Shown piece after piece: positions 46,301-55,863 of a DNA stretch of 64,000 nt (positions within the stretch are counted from its first letter, which is position 1; every line of letters begins with the position of its first letter). Below the pieces are notes generated by a model. The model did not search any database and was not told the DNA's origin. It worked only from the letters and a program-made list of their open reading frames with translations. This DNA is from Pristionchus mayeri (lineage: Eukaryota; Nematoda; Chromadorea; Rhabditida; Neodiplogasteridae). Where the stretch lies: the NCBI GenBank assembly GCA_036245805.1, contig BTRK01000003.1, positions 19,867,292 to 19,931,291 on the forward strand. Direction: 5' to 3'. Both the position numbers and the translations under genes were made by a program.

Positions 46301-49300
46301 CCATGCTGATTGGACGGGAGGATATTGAAGCGAGAAAGGTGACTATTGAGGTGGTCTTTAATGAGACGTTCCATGGTCTTAGCAGCAGGAGAAATGATAG
46401 AGATGGGTCTATATGAGGAGGGTAGTTTGCTATCTTTGCCCGGCTTAGGAATTGGAGTAATAAGCGAATGTTTCCAAGCTGATGGGACAGTCCCAGAAAT
46501 GAGACTGAGGTTGTAAATATCAGCTAAGGGGGTAGATAGAGCATATGCACACTTAGAGAAAATAATCTGAGGAATGCAATCATAACCTGTAGAGCAAGAT
46601 GGGGACAATTTGCGTAATGCTTTGTAAACTGCATGAGGGAAAAGGGTGAATAGAGAGAGTGAATGAGAGATGGGTAAGGAGGAGAGAGGGGGGGGGGGAA
46701 GGCCATCATCTAAGGTGAAATGAGAAGCGAATTCAGAAGCAAGTAAATTAGACTTAGAAGAACTATCATATAATGGTTCATTATCAGATGAGACTAGTTC
46801 AGGTATAGATAGCTTAGGTTTTGTGAGAGAAGAAATATGGCGATACAAATCTTTAGAGCGAGCTAATTTCTTACGGGTAGAGTAACGAGTCCATTTGTCA
46901 ATCTCGAAAAGTAATTTCTTACTACGATTGTCAAAAAGAGTTCTAACAGCCGGGATATGAATCTTAGCGAATAATTGATCACGATGCTTAAGAGACCGTC
47001 CACCAGAGAACGTAATAACTGTGCAGGGGTCCACGGACGGCCAAAAATTCGATAAATTCCAAACTTTTTTTCTGAAGTGTGGGTACCGAGTGCTGATTGA
47101 CGACCGCAATGACTAAGGCTAGGGGTTGATTTTGAAAAAGTTACAGGAACCTCCCATTTTGGAGGTCGAAAAAGTCGATATCTTGGAATGACATGGAATA
47201 CACATTTACTAGTGTATTTTTACGCGTAGAAAACGAATTTCGATATCAAAATGCGAGAAAATGCGAAATAAAAAAGTTAAGCCCGAAAAACCACTTTTTC
47301 GTCAAAACAATCGAGTATATCGATCTAAAATGTCCGAGGTGCACGTTGTCAATCCGATTTTCGGAATCTACGTGAAAAGTTATGCCTAGTGTGAAATTTT
47401 CAGAATTTTAAAATGATGACTTTTGAGATATTGCGATCCAAACTATGAAAAATACGACAAATTGTTGAACATGGGTTCGCATGGCCCCGAAAATTTTCGC
47501 CCCCTATAGCTCTACTGGTCTGAAAACAATTCATTATGTCTTATACAATCATTTTAATCAACTTTTAGGTGATAAAGTCATGTAGAACATAAATTTGAAA
47601 AAAGTCAAAAATTCAAAAATCGAAAAAAGTTCAAAATTGATCTTGGCTAAAATGATGCACACTTCTTGATGTACACTTCTTCATCCGACAATCTTGATCC
47701 CACTTTAGCATTGAAATCACCGCAGACTACTATGTGACCTCTCCCGCCACCCGGTAGATGAACACGATTAACAGATGAGGTCACAAGAGTCGCCAGTTCA
47801 TTCAGTAGCTTATCATAATCTTGGTCTGGATGACTGCTAGGGTAAGAGAGGTTTGGCCAGTCCTCCTCAGTTCTTGCAAGGCAATGATATCAAAGGGCAG
47901 GGCACTCACAGCATCCTCCAACTCAGCTACACGAGAGTCCGACTTGAGCGTGCGCGTGTTGAGGCTTCCAATGCGAATGGTGGAGACTTGCATCCAACGG
48001 ACAGGCGACCCGTGAGGTTGTCCAGGCGACTCGACGGGGACTCCCACTCGATCGCAGGCCGAGAGAGAAGTGGGAACCGACCACTCCTCACCCGCTCTCG
48101 AATGGAGAATGGAGAATGGAGAATGGAGAATGGAGAATGGAGAAAATGCAGAGGAAATGGAACTGGGCCAGAAGACTCGCAATTATTGGCGATGATAGAT
48201 GGACGAAGAGAATCATGGAGTGGTCGGCGTGGGATCGCAATAGACCTATAGGAAGACCTAAGACGAGATGGCGCGATGACATGGATCGTTAACATCCTCT
48301 CTTCCAGAATGCGGGTTTCTTCGAGACCGCCCAGTTCACGAAAGCCCTCACAACTTCATCTCGATTCTTGAACTTCTTTCCTTTGCAGAAGTCAGAGAGA
48401 GAGCGGAAGCAGTGGTAGTCGCATGGGGAGAGATCCGGGGAATACGGTGGATGGGGAATCCTCTCGATCTTCAGCTCGTCCATTTTCTTCTGGGTCATCT
48501 TCGCTCGATGTGGGCGAGCATTGTCCATCAGAAGAAGAATTTTGCCCTGGTTCAGGAGTCTGGGAGGGACTCTGATCGCGACATCTTGCAGTTGTTCAGA
48601 GAAGAGGTCGGCATTGATGCTGGTGCCAGGGGCGAGGATCTCCCAGTAGATGGGACCGAGCACTGAGAAGAAGAAGCAGAGGAGTTCCTTCTTTCCGTGC
48701 TCTTCCTTCTTCGGGACGGGCGTGGGCTTCTCATCTGCATCCACCCATTGCAGTCTCCTCACAGGGTTATCGTACGTGATCCACTTCTCATCTGTAGCGA
48801 TGATGGAATTGACCCATCGAAGATTGGATCTACGATGGAGTAATTCCCGACAGACTTGAACACGATTTTTCAGCTGTTCGGGGGAGAGGTCATGGGGAAT
48901 CACTTGTGGGAGTTTCGGCTTCTTCCCAGATCGATGGAGGATATCGGACACCGTTGATCTGGGAGTACCAGTATCCTTCTTCAACTCACGCACACTGGCC
49001 ATGGGCTTGCGCTTCAGTGTGCGGAGAACGAGAGGCTGATCGAGGGAGGGAGGGCGTCCAGAGCGGGGTTGATCATCGAGACCAAACTCCCTTTTCTTGA
49101 AGCGGGAGAACCACTTATAGCAGAAGGGTATGGAGGGGGCGTCAGCTCCTTCCGACTGGGCCAGGGCAGAGTGGGCCTCCTTCACGGATCGGCCAAGACG
49201 GTAGTAATGAAGTAAAACTGCTCGGAGGTAGAGATGGGAGTCCATCACAAGAATCAATGTAGCAACTAGGAGACTGATTAAATCCTCTAACTACTCAACG

Positions 49301-52300
49301 TCAGAATGATGCAATACATTGTTGACAAACAGATTGCGCAATCACTGCATTTGATCGCGAACTGACTTTTTTCCGAAGCATTATACGAACTTTCCGGACA
49401 CCCCAATATGTATATATGTATATGTAAAATGATGCCAAAAGTGCTTTTCGCGAGCTCTAACATGAAAATTCGGTTTCAACGTATGGAAAAATGTCGGAAA
49501 ACCTCTTTTATTTATAATTTTAAAAAAATGATATTTTTGGCCCTTGAACCGATGCTGAAAAAATGAAATTTCAGATTTCAGATTTTCTCGCTTTTTCGAA
49601 GTCGAAATATGATTAAAATGATTGTATAAGACATAATGAATTGTTTTCAGACCAGTAGAGCTATAGGGGGCGAAAATTTTCGGGGCCATGCGAACCCATG
49701 TTCAGCAATTTGTCGTGTTTTTCATAGTTTGGATCGCAATATCTCAAAAGTCATCATTTTAAAATTCTGAAAATTTCACACTAGGCATAACTTTTCACGT
49801 AGATTCCGAAAATCGGATTGACAACGTGCACCTCGGACATTTTAGATCGATATACTCGATTGTTTTGACGGAAAAGTGGTTTTTCGGGCTTAACTTTTTT
49901 ATTTCGCATTTTCTCGCATTCTGATATCGCAATTCGTTTTCTACGAGTAAAAATACACCAGGAAATGTGTATTCCATGTCATTCCAAGATATCGACTTTT
50001 TCGACCTCCAAAATGGGGGTACCTGTAACTTTTTCAAAATCGACCCCTAGCCTTAGTCATTGCGGCCGTCAATCAGCACTCGGTACCCACACTTCAGAAA
50101 AAAAGTTTGGAATTTATCGAATTTTTGGCCATCCGTGGACCTGTTACGTTCTCTGGTGGACGGTCTCTTAATTAAGCGAGTAACGTGGCTTGGATATGAA
50201 AGAGAGGGAGGTCGAGGAGTACGGTAGGGGACAAAGAGGTCAATAGCTGAATGAAAATGGTTATACACGGAATCGATATCAGGACAGTCACGAAATAAGG
50301 ATAACCAGTCAATGGATAGAAAGTGGTTGGACAGAGCTGGATAATCGGCACGAGAGAAGTCTCGAATTAAGGGAAGTTGAGGTGGGGATTGAGAAGACGA
50401 AAGGGAGAAAGAAAGACCAAAATGGTCTCTTGAAGGAAAGGGAGGAATAGCGGAAATTGCCGATACTACGGTGGGATCGTTACCTAAGACCCAATAGATA
50501 CATCTAACGCCGCGCGTTGGAAACATGTGAAGATGAGAGAGATTAGCAGATATAATGAAATCACGAAATAGACGATCAGCGGGAGTAGGAATGGTACAAA
50601 GGGAATCTGAGTTAAAGTCACCGGAAATAATGATGGGGAGCAGAGACGATGCATGTCTGATAAGCAATTAATGAGGGAGTCTGTCTTGGAAATGGAATAG
50701 CTGGGAGGACGATAACTAGACATAATCTAATGTATGCACTCGACTGAAAAAGGTCGATACAGGTAATCTCGTGTTCGGTGTAGGGAAGGGATACTGTGGA
50801 GAAAGAGAGGTAATCTCGAAGAATGATGCAGGTTCCGCCACCGCGGGAGGATCGATCAGAGCGAATAATGGTGTACGGTAGAGATCTGATAATGAGAGAT
50901 GAAGGGTCTTGCTTGATAGCCATGTCTCAGTTAGGAATACGATCTCAGGTTGGGTTGCCATGAGGAATGAGTGGAAAGCATCGAGCTTATTAACGACAGA
51001 GCGGATATTGTAATAGTGGCATGATAAGGAGGTCGTCGCTGGCTCGGGCTGAGCTATTTTAAAGGAGAGGCTACCGAGTTGGGAGTAGTAGTAATGGGAG
51101 TAGTGGGGAGCAGAATCGAGGAGGGAAGGAATTTTGGGGAAGATGGACTGAGTGGTGGCGGAGGGAACGAGAGTGGGATGGGCGGAAGTGTTAGACGTAT
51201 CGTAGTTCTGGGAGCGAGGGTGGCGGAGAGACTTCTTCATTGCTTCAAGTTGTGACTTACCGATCAGTGAGCCCCCGTAGATCATCATGTCCTTTCCGTC
51301 TGCTATCATCAACCGTTTCTTCACTCGCAATTGGTAGGCGGCTTCACGCTCAGCCTTGGTCATAGAGGGGCGAACATACACATTGGAGGAGTTGGCAGTA
51401 ACGGTGCGGGAATGGGACAGGAAGGAAATCTGGGCGGAGCGGCAATGGAACATTACTTTGAGAAGGCGGGGGCGGTTATCCCTTCTCTCACCCATTCGGA
51501 AAACAGCAGCCCATCTGCTCCAGCTCAGCGAGGTCGAGCATGTCGATGACTCTGGCAGTGTCATCCGACAATCTCTCACTGGCCTTCGTTGCAGTAGACT
51601 CAGGGAGCCCTTGAACCACCACCGAGCGAATCCTCTTGTCCCTCTCAATGTCATTATCGATCGAGGTGGTCGATCTAGCCATTAGCTCTTTCATCTGCTG
51701 GGCACAAGTCCCGAGCAGCAGAGCGAGGGAACTTCCCTTCTCATAATGAGAGAGGGAATCGAGGTATCTGCCAATACTTCGAAGGAGTTCACCCGGATCG
51801 GGAACGGAGACCGGCAGCATTTCGTCCAGGGCAGAGGAAGGAGGGGAACTTACGCTTAGTCATTAATTAACAAGAGGAGTGAAAATATACAATAGAATTA
51901 GAAGAAAAACGAAACAAGTGCTAAATAGTCACGTAAATATTAGGTTGAGTAGAAAGTTCTGTCGCATTTTGATGGACCCATGTCAATACTCTCGTTCCCA
52001 TTTCTTTGTCAAAGGCAGAAGCCCTATTTTTCAAGTTAATGAGGTATGCAAGGGGACATTTTAGATATGATTTACATTTGGTAATCACAGCCTATCTAAA
52101 CGAGTTAAATCTAAAAGTTCGTCAACGAGGGTTCATGTTTTCATGACATAATAATGTTCTTATTAATTTCTACTTTGACAACAAAGGTAGGTAAACATCA
52201 AATAGGGCATACATATCAGGGACTTCTCCCTTTGCTACAGCTGTGCGAAGTTGGTTCGATACAGTCATGAATACGTGGTTTAATCTAATTGATTAGATTC

Positions 52301-55300
52301 AGTCTGATGAATCTACATCGTCAGTCGTTTAGCGCCCTCTTTTAGGAGCAGGTAATAGCCTCAACCCCACTATGCGCAATCTCAACATCACTATTGGAGA
52401 TAACTATGCCACCATCAACCATGGGCTTTAATTGTTCCGAAGAGTGTGAGAATATGGAAAATATTTTCACGGCTGAAACAGGGATTCTCACAATATCACA
52501 ATGATGAATGTGTCTCTGACTTTGTCCCTTCTCCGAGGCTGTTCCATTTGCCTAGACAATGTTACTGCGTAGGATGGTTGCTAAGAGGATTGCGCAAAAA
52601 ATGAGCACAATTAATCACGTGAACTTCCAGCATGGTAGGCAGGATAACTTTCCAAAGGCCATTTTCGCTGTCTAAAAATTCCATTATTTTACCAAATAAG
52701 TCAAAAATCCATTGTTTCTAACTAGTCCAAAACTATCTGCATGTACATAATGGTTATTGTATGTGTTCACTACTATCATAATTTCAAGGTCCATCTCGAA
52801 TGGACCAATCCGGGAGGTGAGATTATCTACCTCTCACCCCACATTGCTTGAGCCGTCCCTTTAAAAGATTCACTTTCTGGGAAGGCCTGTTGTTGATGAT
52901 ACCTTCTAATACGCTTGTTTTATTCCTTGGTCATTGCACATTTAAATCATCACATGTTCGCAGCCTTGCCTAACTTCTAAGATGAACGGCAAGTCAAATA
53001 TCACGAGCCATTGAAATGTAAATGCTCATCTTATTCGAATCATAGCGCCCAATATATTGCAAGTAGGATGTCCGCAACACCATTAATATATAGCACGGGA
53101 CTATCTATGGTTTCCCTTAGAATATCTAAATGATGCACCCGTTTGAACCATAGTAGTAACCAAATGTTTAAATATAAAAAATACGACAAAACTTTTTACT
53201 CAACCTGATAGTATCGATTGGGTCGCGCGATAGAGAAAGGAAGAGGTCACCCTATCGCGGCGAGGGAAGAGAGGAGAGTGAGGGAAGAGAGGAGAGTGCG
53301 AGGGAAGAGAGGAGAGTGAAAAAAATTTGGAACGCTTCACGAATTTGCGAGTCATCCTTGCGCAGGGGCCATGCTAATCTTCTCTGTATTGCTCCAATTT
53401 TAGTATATGTTCATTTGGAATGAACAAATATATTATACAGATCAAAATAAAATCTTAAATTATGAAAAATTCATGAAAAAAACAAAAGTGACAACCTTTA
53501 GTTGCAGAGCGTCCGTCGTGGCTGATTTGAAAATGTTGCGAGGCAAATCGTCAATTGGATTGTAATAAACGTATTTGATAGAGTTTTTCATGTTCGTTCC
53601 ATGAACCAAAATAACGATTCCGCGACAAACCTGAAAATAATTAATTAAAGACACAATCTGATCGATTCAAAGAATTAGCGAAATGAATCGATGGAACGAA
53701 CCCTCTGGAGAACTATTTTCTTGAATTGCTTTTTGCCAAGCTCGAAATCTAGTTTTCTGAATCTCCTGCATGTCTTTCCAAGAGGAAGTCGATCATCCGT
53801 AGCCAGATTATCGAAGATCATGAACCAGATTTCATTGGGAAGAAAGGGCAATGAATCCTGAAAATAACTGACAGTGATCGAAGTGACTATCAATTACAAA
53901 TATTGGAACAGGAAGGCTCATTAGGGGGATGCAATTTCGCACCTTGTCATTTGTGAAAAGTTGGAAGTGTTGGTGGCGTAGCACAAAGTTCTGAAGCGAT
54001 GAACAGATCGATGCTACGTTGTTCATAACTGGGGAGCTTGTATTCTGAAACAAATTTATCTCATTGAAGAATGTTATTTGAAACTGTAAAAATGGTATCA
54101 AGGGAGAATAAAAGATAACGAATCATGTGAAAACTTGATATAATAAATCACTGATAGAAGATACATTAGAGGCATGAAATTTTGAACCTTTTCGTTTTCA
54201 TCTGTGAAAATCGAGTGATGTTTATTGCGTAACTCCCAATTCCGTAGATTCGATGAGTAAACCGACGAAGACTTATTCATGACTGAAGGACTTGTAATCT
54301 GAAGCAGCTATTTCTCATTGAGGAATATTATTGGAAACTGGAAAAAAATTATCAGGTTGATGCAAAAGTTTTTTTTTTCCCTTTTTTTAGAAATTTACAT
54401 TTTTACATCCCTTGACCTCCAAGGTAGATCAATTCTCTTACGATCTTGTGCAATAAAAGGGTACATGAATACTCTTTATAACGAGCCGTATCCCAGTTCT
54501 CGACAATTAGCAGCGTCGATACAGCAATCCGTCAAATTTCGCAAAATTGATTTTCAAACAATTTTTTTATAATGTTATTGCAAAACGAGGAAAAGAGATA
54601 GGGGTTAATCATACATACCAGTGTAAAGTATGATAACTGGGGATGCTCATGAATGTAATTCAATATCAGTGTGCCGTCATGCCAAGTTGAGATGACCGCC
54701 TAATTAGATAATTCCGCGGGATAAATTTCTGCAGAATTACATTTCATAGCCCCGAATATTTAGCCGTTGGCTCAATAAACCATACTGTGGTGGACAATGA
54801 AGTGCTCGCCAGTCTTAATATTACCCTTAAACTGGAGATGGCTACTCGTGCATCAATTTGAACAGGGAAATCATCAATTTTGATAATTCTCAGCTTTCAA
54901 CGCCTATTGAAGGTTTGATATTTTCTAATATTATTGAAGAGCAACTTGAGTAGCATCACTCTTCAGATTGGCAAAATCAATTATTAGCGTGTGTTCAAAT
55001 GGTAGAGTTCAACAAAGTACACAAAAAATTGCAAAATTTTGAGATTTTAACATTGTAATTATTTATTCCCGTACTAAGCTTTCCAGGATTGAATTGATAC
55101 AGCGAGTGTAATCTACCAATACGTCCACCACTACTGTTAAATGGAAATTACAGTCAGGCAAATATGGCTGGAGAAAGTTTAAAAAATAAAATAGGGAGAA
55201 ACTTTTGCATCAACCTAATATATCAAGCGAGACTACAAGATAACGAATAATGTGAAAACTTGGGAGAATGAATAACTGATGGAAGATACATTAGACTCAT

Positions 55301-55419
55301 GAAATTCACACCTTTTCGTTCTGATCTGTGAAAATCGAGTGGTGTTTGTTGCGCAACTCCCAATTCCGATAATTCGATGAGTAAACCGATAAGTTATTCA
55401 TGACTGATAACCTCGGATT
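40360..55419 (-). CDS. F-box gene split by a 9.4-kb transposon nest (gene C)
   Basis: Exons on the minus strand: three tandem copies of a symmetric first exon (55419-55312, 54298-54188, 54044-53943), the F-box exon 53857-53702 (LPFLPNEIWFMIFDNLATDD), exon 3 53630-53496, exon 4 44091-43964, exon 5 41219-41048, exon 6 40847-40719 and exon 7 40620-40360. Lengths 156, 135, 128, 172, 129 and 261 add to a multiple of three and phases agree, so exons 2-7 form one open frame of 326 residues plus the first exon(s). I infer one gene because the right part has only exons 1-3, the left part only exons 4-7, both on the same strand. The intron between 53495 and 44092 contains several mobile elements and a U6-like copy. 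F-box proteins recruit substrates to SCF E3 ligases via SKP1. Whether so large an intron is spliced is untested; the start codon is also uncertain. Confidence 0.65.
41673..43075. mobile_element. 1.4-kb Tc1-type foldback element nested in the mariner-type element
   Basis: Terminal CAGTCGCGCCGGAAAGTCAC and its complement, TA-flanked. The arms pair over roughly 550 bp each. The centre holds the ACACCCTGTT repeat cluster. Non-coding. Confidence 0.8.
42297..42385. repeat. ACACCCTGTT minisatellite
   Basis: Six or seven copies of a 10-14-base unit (ACACCCTGTTTA and shorter variants) at the loop of the foldback element. Confidence 0.8.
44215..45063 (-). pseudogene. non-LTR reverse transcriptase, C-terminal segment
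   Basis: Continues the RT downstream of the YADD box: DDVKLYISYNKP, an SASKCSHLRIG stretch, then RNRAQKATSKLFLLLKAF and a terminal RWYSQLPEEIRSAPNIRVF domain typical of this class. Two in-frame stops (after HLRIGSK and after LLDFASPF) disable it. Confidence 0.75.
45072..45918. mobile_element. 847-bp hAT-like MITE inserted after the RT YADD box
   Basis: Termini TAGGGATGACAATTCAA and complement, with an exact 8-bp target duplication ATCATCAG at 45064-45071 and 45919-45926. Inverted arms of about 140 bp include CCTTGAAGGAGGAT motifs. An 8-bp duplication and TAGGG-type ends fit hAT elements. No transposase. Confidence 0.85.
45919..46988 (-). pseudogene. non-LTR reverse transcriptase core
   Basis: Open frame carrying RT motifs in order: SYRPISIISPAAKTMERLI, NQHGFRSGAS, VVYIDFTRAFDVV, LSGVPQGSVLGPILFSIYL and CYADD at the MITE junction. 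The fingers-palm order is intact on this side. Part of the interrupted element at 44140-51860. Confidence 0.9.
47655..48290. mobile_element. RTE-type retrotransposon fragments in opposite orientation
   Basis: On the minus strand (about 48065-47655) an endonuclease fragment reads IGSLNTRTL, DIIALQELRR and HIVVCGDFNAKVG. On the plus strand (48160-48288) a C-terminal RT tail reads NWARRLAIIGDDRW and GRPKTRWRDDMDR. A GGAGAAT repeat lies between them. The two pieces face opposite ways, so this is a rearranged remnant. Confidence 0.7.
48103..48146. repeat. GGAGAAT heptamer repeat
   Basis: About six perfect tandem copies of the 7-base unit between two RTE fragments. Confidence 0.9.
48289..49257 (-). 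CDS. mariner transposase, DD34D, C-terminally short (322 aa)
   Basis: A single long open frame. N-terminal helix-turn-helix region (about 1-110) with RSGRPPS, then VIPHDLSPEQ (family: WVPHELS), the catalytic TDEKW, LLMDNARPH and YSPDLSPCDYH, giving the DD34D triad (34 residues between the last two Asp). The usual family length is about 345; here the protein ends at KPAFWKRGC, roughly 20-25 residues early, where the element is truncated. All three catalytic residues and the DNA-binding region are intact, so the frame has not decayed although the element lacks one end and cannot move itself. The start follows 150 bp of 5' region after the mariner terminus, as usual. Confidence 0.85.
   Translation of the reverse strand: MILVMDSHLYLRAVLLHYYRLGRSVKEAHSALAQSEGADAPSIPFCYKWFSRFKKREFGLDDQPRSGRPPSLDQPLVLRTLKRKPMASVRELKKDTGTPRSTVSDILHRSGKKPKLPQVIPHDLSPEQLKNRVQVCRELLHRRSNLRWVNSIIATDEKWITYDNPVRRLQWVDADEKPTPVPKKEEHGKKELLCFFFSVLGPIYWEILAPGTSINADLFSEQLQDVAIRVPPRLLNQGKILLLMDNARPHRAKMTQKKMDELKIERIPHPPYSPDLSPCDYHCFRSLSDFCKGKKFKNRDEVVRAFVNWAVSKKPAFWKRGC
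48289..49409 (-). mobile_element. 3'-truncated mariner element
   Basis: One mariner end is visible at 49384-49409 (ACGAACTTTCCGGACACCCC on the plus strand). The opposite end is missing: the transposase frame stops at 48289 against the RTE fragment. It sits in the middle of the TTAA hairpin element. Confidence 0.75.
50172..51654 (-). pseudogene. non-LTR ORF1 tail and endonuclease, frameshifted
   Basis: Pieces in three frames: MTKAEREAAYQLRVKKRLM, then EIVFLTETWLS, RSSRGGGTCIILRD, and LLPIIISGDFNSDS, RDHFGLSFSL. These are the standard order of an AP-type endonuclease. At least three frame changes show decay. Confidence 0.75.
51940..53208. mobile_element. 1.27-kb mariner-type element
   Basis: Ends TTAGGTTGAGTAGAAAGTTC and a slightly diverged complement, flanked by TA (51938-51939 and 53209-53210). 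The length is that of a full mariner, but no long frame survives, so a decayed copy is likely. It lies in the large intron of gene C. Confidence 0.75.
53256..53318. repeat. GGGAAGAGAGGAGAGTG tandem repeat
   Basis: About three copies of a 17-19-base purine-rich unit, directly beside the 3' end of the U6-like sequence. Confidence 0.8.
53319..53425 (-). ncRNA. U6 spliceosomal snRNA copy
   Basis: The minus strand carries the U6 core from CATATACTAAAATTGGA through ATACAGAGAAGATTAGCATG and GGCCCCTGCGCAAGGATGA to GTGAAGCGTTCCAAATTTTT. The ACAGAGA box and the AGC triad are intact. Differences from the usual sequence include GACTCGC for GACACGC and GGAGC for GGAAC. The 5' hairpin is present but diverged (GTTCATTCCAAATGAAC). 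A T-run ends the transcript, fitting Pol III. An AT-rich motif lies too close (about -3 to -12) to be the usual TATA box, so it may be a dispersed pseudocopy. It lies inside the large intron of gene C, same strand. Confidence 0.85.
54352..55218. mobile_element. 867-bp mariner-type MITE
   Basis: Ends TCAGGTTGATGCAAAAGTTT and complement, TA on each side (54350-54351, 55219-55220). It sits between two copies of the tandem first exon of gene C. Non-coding. Confidence 0.8.
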
Positions 55420-55863
55420 CTGAAACAAATATGTCTTCTAGATGTAAACAGTAACTGAATTTAAAAAGGCAACAAGAGTGGCTAGAAAATAAAGATGGAA
55501 AAGGGAGAAGTGAGATGGGAGAGGGAGAAAGAGAGAGACCACAGGGTATGCTCTCCCTGAGTACCACAAAGAAGGCAGTAGAGTTGATAGAGGATTCCGA
55601 CGAAGAGAGGCAGAAGAACGTCGAACTGGGCGCATCCAATCAGATTTAAATCATCCGATCTCCCACAACTATTTTTAAATCCCACAACCATCATAAAAGC
55701 ATTGACTTGGTAACTGAGGTTCATTGAGACGACCATTCTAGATAACGGCCCCTATCTTCAAATTTTCCATTTCATCTTCTTCGAAATATTTCTGTTACTT
55801 TAGTTCGATTTCCAGGAGTGAAGAATGTCCGATCGAGTGAATAGACGCGCTCTTCGATCGACT
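55420..55863. promoter_or_regulatory. divergent region between F-box genes C and D
   Basis: Separates the minus-strand F-box cluster from the plus-strand one. It contains purine-rich tracts like those upstream of gene B. The promoter function is inferred from position. Confidence 0.4.

Larger units (their letters stand above)
46992..50167. mobile_element. 3.2-kb TTAA-flanked long-hairpin element
   Basis: Ends GAGACCGTCCACCAGAGAAC and complement, each bordered by TTAA (46988-46991 and 50168-50171). The arms (about 46992-47620 and 49540-50167) pair over some 600 bp. Removing it with one TTAA restores the retrotransposon's frame across the junction (HVTRLIK then HRDQL), which confirms the boundaries. 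TTAA targets are typical of piggyBac-type elements, but no piggyBac transposase is present; the middle holds other elements. Confidence 0.85.
44140..51860 (-). mobile_element. degenerate CR1/Jockey-like non-LTR retrotransposon, multiply interrupted
   Basis: Read on the minus strand: an ORF1-like piece (51820-51490, with VVVQGLPES), an apurinic endonuclease (about 51100-50170), reverse transcriptase (46988-45927, continuing at 45063-44215) and a C-terminal domain ending at 44215. Several frameshifts in the ORF1 and endonuclease part and two in-frame stops after the RT core show it is dead. The 5' end appears truncated near 51860, where the AT-rich flank begins. It is interrupted by a TTAA-flanked hairpin element and by an 8-bp-TSD MITE. 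Confidence 0.8.
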
